Assembly (NCBI RefSeq): GCF_947487305.1
Contig: NZ_CANKWH010000020.1
Span: 1 to 51,383, forward strand
From: an uncultured Paracoccus sp.
Lineage (GTDB): Bacteria; Pseudomonadota; Alphaproteobacteria; Rhodobacterales; Rhodobacteraceae
Direction: 5' to 3'
Length of the DNA: 51,383 nucleotides
In this document: positions 47,380-51,383 of the stretch, piece after piece
How positions within the stretch are numbered: the first letter of the stretch is position 1
Layout: every line of letters starts with the position of its first letter
Position numbers and translations under genes: made by a program
Notes under the pieces: model-generated
The model's database searches: none
What the model saw: the letters and a program-made list of their open reading frames with translations, nothing else
Told to the model about the DNA's origin: nothing

Positions 47380-48684
47380 TCAGTGCTCGCCGCCCTCGTC
47401 GCCTTCCAGCCGTTTTCGCACCCGCTGCAGCCCCCACCAGACCGCCAGCACCGCAAGCGGTGTGAGCAGCGCCAGAAGCACACCCTTCTCGATCCCCAGG
47501 CCCTCGGCCACCGGCGCCAGCGCGTAGGAGATCAGCCCGACCGCGTAATAGCTGATCGCCACCACCGACAGGCCCTCGACCGTGTGTTGCAGCCGCAGTT
47601 GCAGCGCCGCGCGGCGGTCCATGCTTTCCAGCACCTGCTGGTTCTGCGCCGAGCGCTGCACATCCACGCGCGTCCGCAGCAATTCGCCCGCCCGGTCGGC
47701 GCGTTCCAGCATGGTCTTCAGCCGCGCCTCGGTCGAGGCGACGGTGCGCATGGCGGGCTGATAGCGCCGGGCCATGAACTCGGTCAGCGTCTGCCGGCCC
47801 ATGAACCGGCTTTCGCGCAGCACCGCCACGCGGTCCATGACGATTGCCTCATAGGCCTTGGTCGCACCAAAGCGGAAATGCGATTGCGTCGCCTCGGTTT
47901 CCAGCCGGGCCGAGACCGACAGCAATTCCTGCAACACGTCATCGGCGGGTCGGTTCTCGTCCGCCATGCCGGCGACGATGGACGACAGCTGCGGGTCCAG
48001 CGTGTTCAGCCGCCCCGACAGCGCCCTTGCCCGTGGCAGACCCATCATCGACATTGCGCGATAGGTCTCGAGTTCCAGGATGCGCTGGACGATCCGCCCG
48101 ATCCGGCCCTCGGTCGCGCCCTCGCGAATGAAGACGGCAAAGCGCATCCAGCCGGCCGCATCGATGCGGAAATCGCTGGCGACCAGCGCGGCTTCCTCCA
48201 GCACCCAGCCCGCAGCCAGGCTGTCGGTGACGAACCAGCCCTCCAGCGTGTCCAGCACCTCGGCCGGGTCCTCGGGCAGGGGCAGGATCTGGATCATCAC
48301 CGCCGCCACCCGCTTGCCCGGCGCGGCAGCCTGCCATTCCTCGGGAAAGACTGCGCCGGCGGAAGGGTCGAAGGGACGCGGCGGCAGGCCGGGCGTATAG
48401 GCGGTGTAGGTGACGAACTCGGTATGGCGTTCCCACCGCAGCTTGTGGCGGCCGATCTGCCCGGCATAGTGATTGGCGGTCCGGTCCGGGCGCTGCCCGC
48501 CATGCCGCGTGACCAGCTCGTCCAGGTGCGCATCGTCGCGGGAGCGGTCACGCGTGGCCGCCTGATCGGGTTCCTTGAAGGCCACGAACACCACGGTCGA
48601 GGGCGCACCAAGCCGGGGCGATGGCCGGGCGTGCAGCTCGTTCACGAGGCCGTAGCGAAGCGGGTGGTCGTCGGCTGGTGTCAT
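47380..48684 (-). CDS. DUF3422 membrane protein
   Basis: A 434-residue protein of the DUF3422 family, unknown function. It begins with DHPLRYGLVNELHARPSPRL, the family opening, then a soluble alpha/beta part with WERHTEFVTYTAYTPG, a coiled-coil region (about 280-370, repeated Glu/Arg), and two C-terminal transmembrane segments (SVVAISYYAVGLISYALAPV and LLALLTPLAVLAVWWGL). Topology suggests an inner-membrane-anchored cytoplasmic domain, similar in plan to CorA-like proteins but without a GxN motif. I used ATG 48684; a longer start is possible. Confidence 0.85.
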   Translation of the reverse strand: MTPADDHPLRYGLVNELHARPSPRLGAPSTVVFVAFKEPDQAATRDRSRDDAHLDELVTRHGGQRPDRTANHYAGQIGRHKLRWERHTEFVTYTAYTPGLPPRPFDPSAGAVFPEEWQAAAPGKRVAAVMIQILPLPEDPAEVLDTLEGWFVTDSLAAGWVLEEAALVASDFRIDAAGWMRFAVFIREGATEGRIGRIVQRILELETYRAMSMMGLPRARALSGRLNTLDPQLSSIVAGMADENRPADDVLQELLSVSARLETEATQSHFRFGATKAYEAIVMDRVAVLRESRFMGRQTLTEFMARRYQPAMRTVASTEARLKTMLERADRAGELLRTRVDVQRSAQNQQVLESMDRRAALQLRLQHTVEGLSVVAISYYAVGLISYALAPVAEGLGIEKGVLLALLTPLAVLAVWWGLQRVRKRLEGDEGGEH

Positions 48685-48822
48685 GGCGGCATCATGGGCC
48701 GGGGGTTTCGGCGCCGCAAGCGGCAGATTTTGGGCTGGCTCGTGTTTTCGTGAATGCGCTGGCGATTGCACCGCGCCCTCACAGTTGCCAGAATGTCAGT
48801 AACAACAATTCACGGGACAGCG

Positions 48823-49338
48823 ATGCGCACCACAGCCCTTCTCAAGACTGCCGCCGTCGGCATGATCGCCCTGCTGGCGGCCTGCGGGGCGCCCTCGAAG
48901 TTCAAGACCTATAGCGGTCCGCCGGTCACGCAGATTGTCGTCGACAAGAGCGAGCGCAAGATGTGGCTCATCAGCGGTTCGACCGCGATCAAGCAATATG
49001 ACATCGGGCTGGGCAACGAACCCGTCGGTGACAAATTTGTCGAGGGCGACGGCAAGACCCCCGAGGGCAATTACTTAATCGACCGCCGCAATCCGAACAG
49101 CAAGTATCACCTGTCGATCGGCGTCTCCTATCCCAGCCCGCAGGACGTAGTCGAGGCTGCCGCCTTCGGCTTGCCGCCCGGCGGGGATATCTTCATCCAT
49201 GGCCGTGGCCCCGAAGGCAATGCCAAGGTCGGCTCGAACTGGGACTGGACCGCCGGCTGCATCACCATCAGCGATGACGAGATCGAGGATGTCTATGCCA
49301 TGGTCCGCGACGGCACGCCGATCCAGATCAACCCCTGA
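48823..49338 (+). CDS. L,D-transpeptidase family lipoprotein
   Basis: A 171-residue YkuD-domain enzyme. The N-terminus MRTTALLKTAAVGMIALLAA ends in a lipobox with Cys21, so it is an anchored lipoprotein. The catalytic His127 (IFIHGRGPEG) and Cys146 (WTAGCITIS) are present; the usual SXGC(I/V)R is modified to TAGCITI. The domain is short, without a peptidoglycan-binding module. L,D-transpeptidases form 3-3 cross-links or attach proteins to peptidoglycan in the periplasm. Its role could also be amidase-like, as in some members. Confidence 0.88.
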   Translation: MRTTALLKTAAVGMIALLAACGAPSKFKTYSGPPVTQIVVDKSERKMWLISGSTAIKQYDIGLGNEPVGDKFVEGDGKTPEGNYLIDRRNPNSKYHLSIGVSYPSPQDVVEAAAFGLPPGGDIFIHGRGPEGNAKVGSNWDWTAGCITISDDEIEDVYAMVRDGTPIQINP

Positions 49339-49377
49339 AGCCAGGGGGGCAAGGCCAGCGCCCTGCCCCGCCGATTC

Positions 49378-50823
49378 TCAGCGCCGCGCCAGCGCGATGT
49401 GGATCACCCCGCCAAGCGCCGCGCCGATCAGCCAGCCAAAGCCGGTCAGCCCGGCCAGCGCGGGAAGCCAGACCGTCGCGATCGAGAAGACCGCCGCCAC
49501 GCCCACCGCGATGATGGCGTTGCGGTTCCAGCCATCCTGATAGAAATAACGCCCGCTTGGCTGGTCCGAGAAGAGCTGCGGCAGGTCCAGCTGGCGCTTC
49601 TGCACGATGTAATAGTCCGCGATCAGGATGCCATAAAGCGGCGCCAGGATCGCGCCGAGCGTGTCGACGAACTTGGCGATGCCGATCTGCGAGATCACCG
49701 AGACCCACAGCGCGCCGATGATGAAGGCAATGGCGGCAGTGATCAGGCCGCCGGTCCTGGCGCTGATCTTCGAGGGCGAGAGATTGCAGATGTCATAGGC
49801 GGCAGGGATGAAGTTCGCGACCAGATTGATCCCCACCGTCGCCGCGAAGAAGGTGACGGCGGCGATCAGCGTCAGGGTCAGGCTGTCCACCCGCGCGATG
49901 ATCTGCGTCGGATCGGTCAGCCGCTCGCCATACAGCACCACGGTCCCGGCGGTGATGAAGAGCGCGATGAAGGAAAAGAACGCCATCGACACCGGCAGAC
50001 CCCAGAAATTCCCGCGTCGCATCTGTTCTTCGGTCTTCACGAAGCGCGAGAAATCCCCGAAATTGATCACCACGGCGGCGAAATAGGCGACCATGGTGCC
50101 GACCACGGCGATGAAGCCGGTCAGCGTCGAATAGCCGCTTTCCTCGCCGCCCTGAAAGATCGTGCCCATGGCCGGCCACAGCGCATTGCCCGCCCGCCAC
50201 CAGATCGCCAGCGCCAGAAGGATCATCACTACGTAGACGAAGGGTCCCGCCCAGTTCAGGAAGCGGCCCACCCAGTCGATGCCCTTCAGGAACATGCCGA
50301 CCTGGAAGACGGTGACGATGACATAGGCGATCCAGTCGATCCCGCCGAGGCCCAGCAGGCTGAAGCTGGCCACGCCCGGCTCGACCCCGAAGATGCCGCG
50401 CAGCGCCAGCGCCACCGCCGTCGAGGCGAAATAGGTCTGCACTCCGAACCAGAAGATCGCCACCGTGCCCCGCACCAATGCCGGGAAGCGCGCGCCGCGC
50501 ACCCCCATCGAGGCCCGCGCCATCACCGCATAGGGCACGCCGTAGCGCACCGAGGGCCGGCCCGAGAGGTTCACCAGCCACATGACGATCAGCCCCGACA
50601 GCACGATGGCCGCGAAGGTCAGCCAGCCGTTCAGCCCGTAGCTGAGGAACAGCGAGGCCGCCAGTGTATAGCCGAAGAGGCTCTGGATATCGTTGTTCCA
50701 GACGTTGAAGATCTCGAAGGCGCCCCAGCTTCGCTTCCCCGGCGGGATCGGCGCCAGATCCTCGTTGTAAAGCGACGGATCGCCGCCGGTGATCTGCAGG
50801 TTGTCGGTGGATGTCATGGCCAT
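49378..50823 (-). CDS. NCS1 family nucleobase/allantoin transporter
   Basis: A 481-residue transporter with twelve predicted membrane segments. NCS1 signatures: SWGAFEIFNVWNNDIQSLFG, GRPSVRYGVPYAVMARASMG, FGVQTYFA and GVNLVANFIPAAYDICNL-like NLVANFIPAAYDICNLSP. NCS1 proteins import cytosine, uracil, allantoin, hydantoin or thiamine with Na+ or H+. Uracil or allantoin type is most likely by the FGVQ motif; no degradation genes are adjacent in this window to decide. The start is uncertain among 50850, 50823 and 50817. Confidence 0.88.
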   Translation of the reverse strand: MAMTSTDNLQITGGDPSLYNEDLAPIPPGKRSWGAFEIFNVWNNDIQSLFGYTLAASLFLSYGLNGWLTFAAIVLSGLIVMWLVNLSGRPSVRYGVPYAVMARASMGVRGARFPALVRGTVAIFWFGVQTYFASTAVALALRGIFGVEPGVASFSLLGLGGIDWIAYVIVTVFQVGMFLKGIDWVGRFLNWAGPFVYVVMILLALAIWWRAGNALWPAMGTIFQGGEESGYSTLTGFIAVVGTMVAYFAAVVINFGDFSRFVKTEEQMRRGNFWGLPVSMAFFSFIALFITAGTVVLYGERLTDPTQIIARVDSLTLTLIAAVTFFAATVGINLVANFIPAAYDICNLSPSKISARTGGLITAAIAFIIGALWVSVISQIGIAKFVDTLGAILAPLYGILIADYYIVQKRQLDLPQLFSDQPSGRYFYQDGWNRNAIIAVGVAAVFSIATVWLPALAGLTGFGWLIGAALGGVIHIALARR

Positions 50824-51018
50824 GTCGCAGGGTCCCCGCTGGAGCATCATGACACGGCACTGTCAGCGATGCGACAAGATGACGCAAGGTAAACCGAGGC
50901 GGCATTGCGCGCTAACATGTTGATGCTGAATTTTGTTTCCCGGGGAAATGGCGCTGCTTGGTTCCTGTGCAGCCGGGCGCCATCTGCCGCCCAGCACGCC
51001 TGACCGCCCCAAGCAAAA

Positions 51019-51042
51019 GGCCGGGGCATTGCTGCCCCGGCC
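51019..51042 (-). terminator. Rho-independent terminator of pntB
   Basis: Perfect 10-bp stem GGCCGGGGCA/TGCCCCGGCC, four-base loop; on the minus strand it is followed by TTTTGCTT. It lies 24 bp after the pntB stop. Confidence 0.88.
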
Positions 51043-51065
51043 CGGTCTTTTCGTCCTGTCTCTGC

Positions 51066-51383
51066 TCAGTCGATGAGCGGCAAGAGCTTGTTCACCGAGT
51101 CCTTGGCATCGCCGTAGAACATGCGGGTGTTGTCCTTGAAGAACAGCGGGTTCTCGATGCCGGAATAGCCGGTGCCCTGGCCGCGCTTGCTGACGAAGAC
51201 CTGCTTGGCCTTCCACACTTCCAGAACCGGCATGCCGGCGATCGGGCTGTTCGGGTCGTCCTGTGCGGCGGGGTTCACGATGTCGTTGCTGCCAATGATG
51301 ATGACCACGTCGGTCGAGGGGAAGTCCTCGTTGATCTCGTCCATCTCCAGCACGATGTCGTAAGGCACCTTGGCCTCGGCCAG
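51066..51383 (-). CDS. pntB: NAD(P) transhydrogenase subunit beta, C-terminal part (partial)
   Basis: The frame is open to the window edge and encodes the last 105 residues of PntB, the membrane proton-translocating transhydrogenase subunit that makes NADPH from NADH. The visible region is the dIII NADP(H)-binding domain: FPSTDVVIIIGSNDIVNPAA, GMPVLEVWKAKQVFVSKRGQ and GYSGIENPLFF, then NTRMFYGDAKDSVNKLL. The N-terminal membrane part lies outside. A terminator follows. Confidence 0.95.
   Translation of the reverse strand: MAEAKVPYDIVLEMDEINEDFPSTDVVIIIGSNDIVNPAAQDDPNSPIAGMPVLEVWKAKQVFVSKRGQGTGYSGIENPLFFKDNTRMFYGDAKDSVNKLLPLID

Overview
The window looks like a chromosomal segment of a GC-rich alphaproteobacterium of the Rhodobacteraceae/Paracoccaceae, most like Paracoccus. 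The grounds are CtrA and its inhibitor SciP side by side, a tRNA-His with A73 and no encoded G-1, GTTC-N7-GTTC (alphaproteobacterial LexA) boxes, GANTC (CcrM-type) sites, a TAXI-type TRAP transporter with a DUF1850 partner, and several small families typical of this group. These are inferences from motifs and remembered families; no database search was possible.

Layout. 1-0.6 kb: the end of a possible accessory gene and tRNA-Ser(UGA). 0.7-5.6 kb: GSCFA protein, lipoprotein, sufE, mnmA, then the cell-cycle pair sciP-ctrA, both preceded by CtrA-like sites. 5.6-10.7 kb: a repeat-bearing intergenic region, ligA-recG, then a 31-residue membrane peptide behind a perfect LexA box. 10.7-17.7 kb: Fe-S scaffold, hisI, gluQ, trmFO, rplY, an MFS protein, thioesterase, lldD and a lipoprotein. 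17.8-24.1 kb: TetR regulator, sugar kinase, the dnaG-rpoD operon and a BLUF blue-light sensor overlapping rpoD. 24.2-26.4 kb: rmuC-yjbQ and dodecin. 26.5-36.2 kb: nrdR-ribD, a three-gene Kdo-linked capsule module on the opposite strand (kpsS, Wza-like exporter, kpsC), then ribE, an unknown gene, ribBX, ribH and nusB. 36.2-40.3 kb: DUF481 outer-membrane protein, a structured RNA candidate, mmcB with a LexA-like box, DUF6324-like protein, tRNA-His and two envelope-stress-type membrane proteins. 40.3-44.6 kb: TAXI-TRAP operon, then bolA-grxD. 44.5-45.1 kb: gene-poor AT-rich stretch. 45.1-51.4 kb: redoxin, gph, DUF442 phosphatase, Spx/ArsC-like protein behind a 24-residue lipoprotein, DUF3422, L,D-transpeptidase, NCS1 transporter and the 3' end of pntB.

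How the genes work together. Replication and repair dominate the first half (ligA, recG, dnaG, rpoD, rmuC, mmcB, nrdR), with regulation by the cell cycle (CtrA/SciP, GANTC, a DnaA box) and DNA damage (two LexA-like sites). The riboflavin genes supply flavin, and flavin-linked proteins (BLUF, dodecin, LldD, TrmFO) lie nearby. Most operons show 4-bp stop/start overlaps. The most promising unannotated items are the SOS-controlled 31-residue membrane peptide (10460-10555), the rpoD leader with eight GANTC sites and two identical-geometry palindromes (21524-21652), and the structured RNA candidate at 37728-37873.
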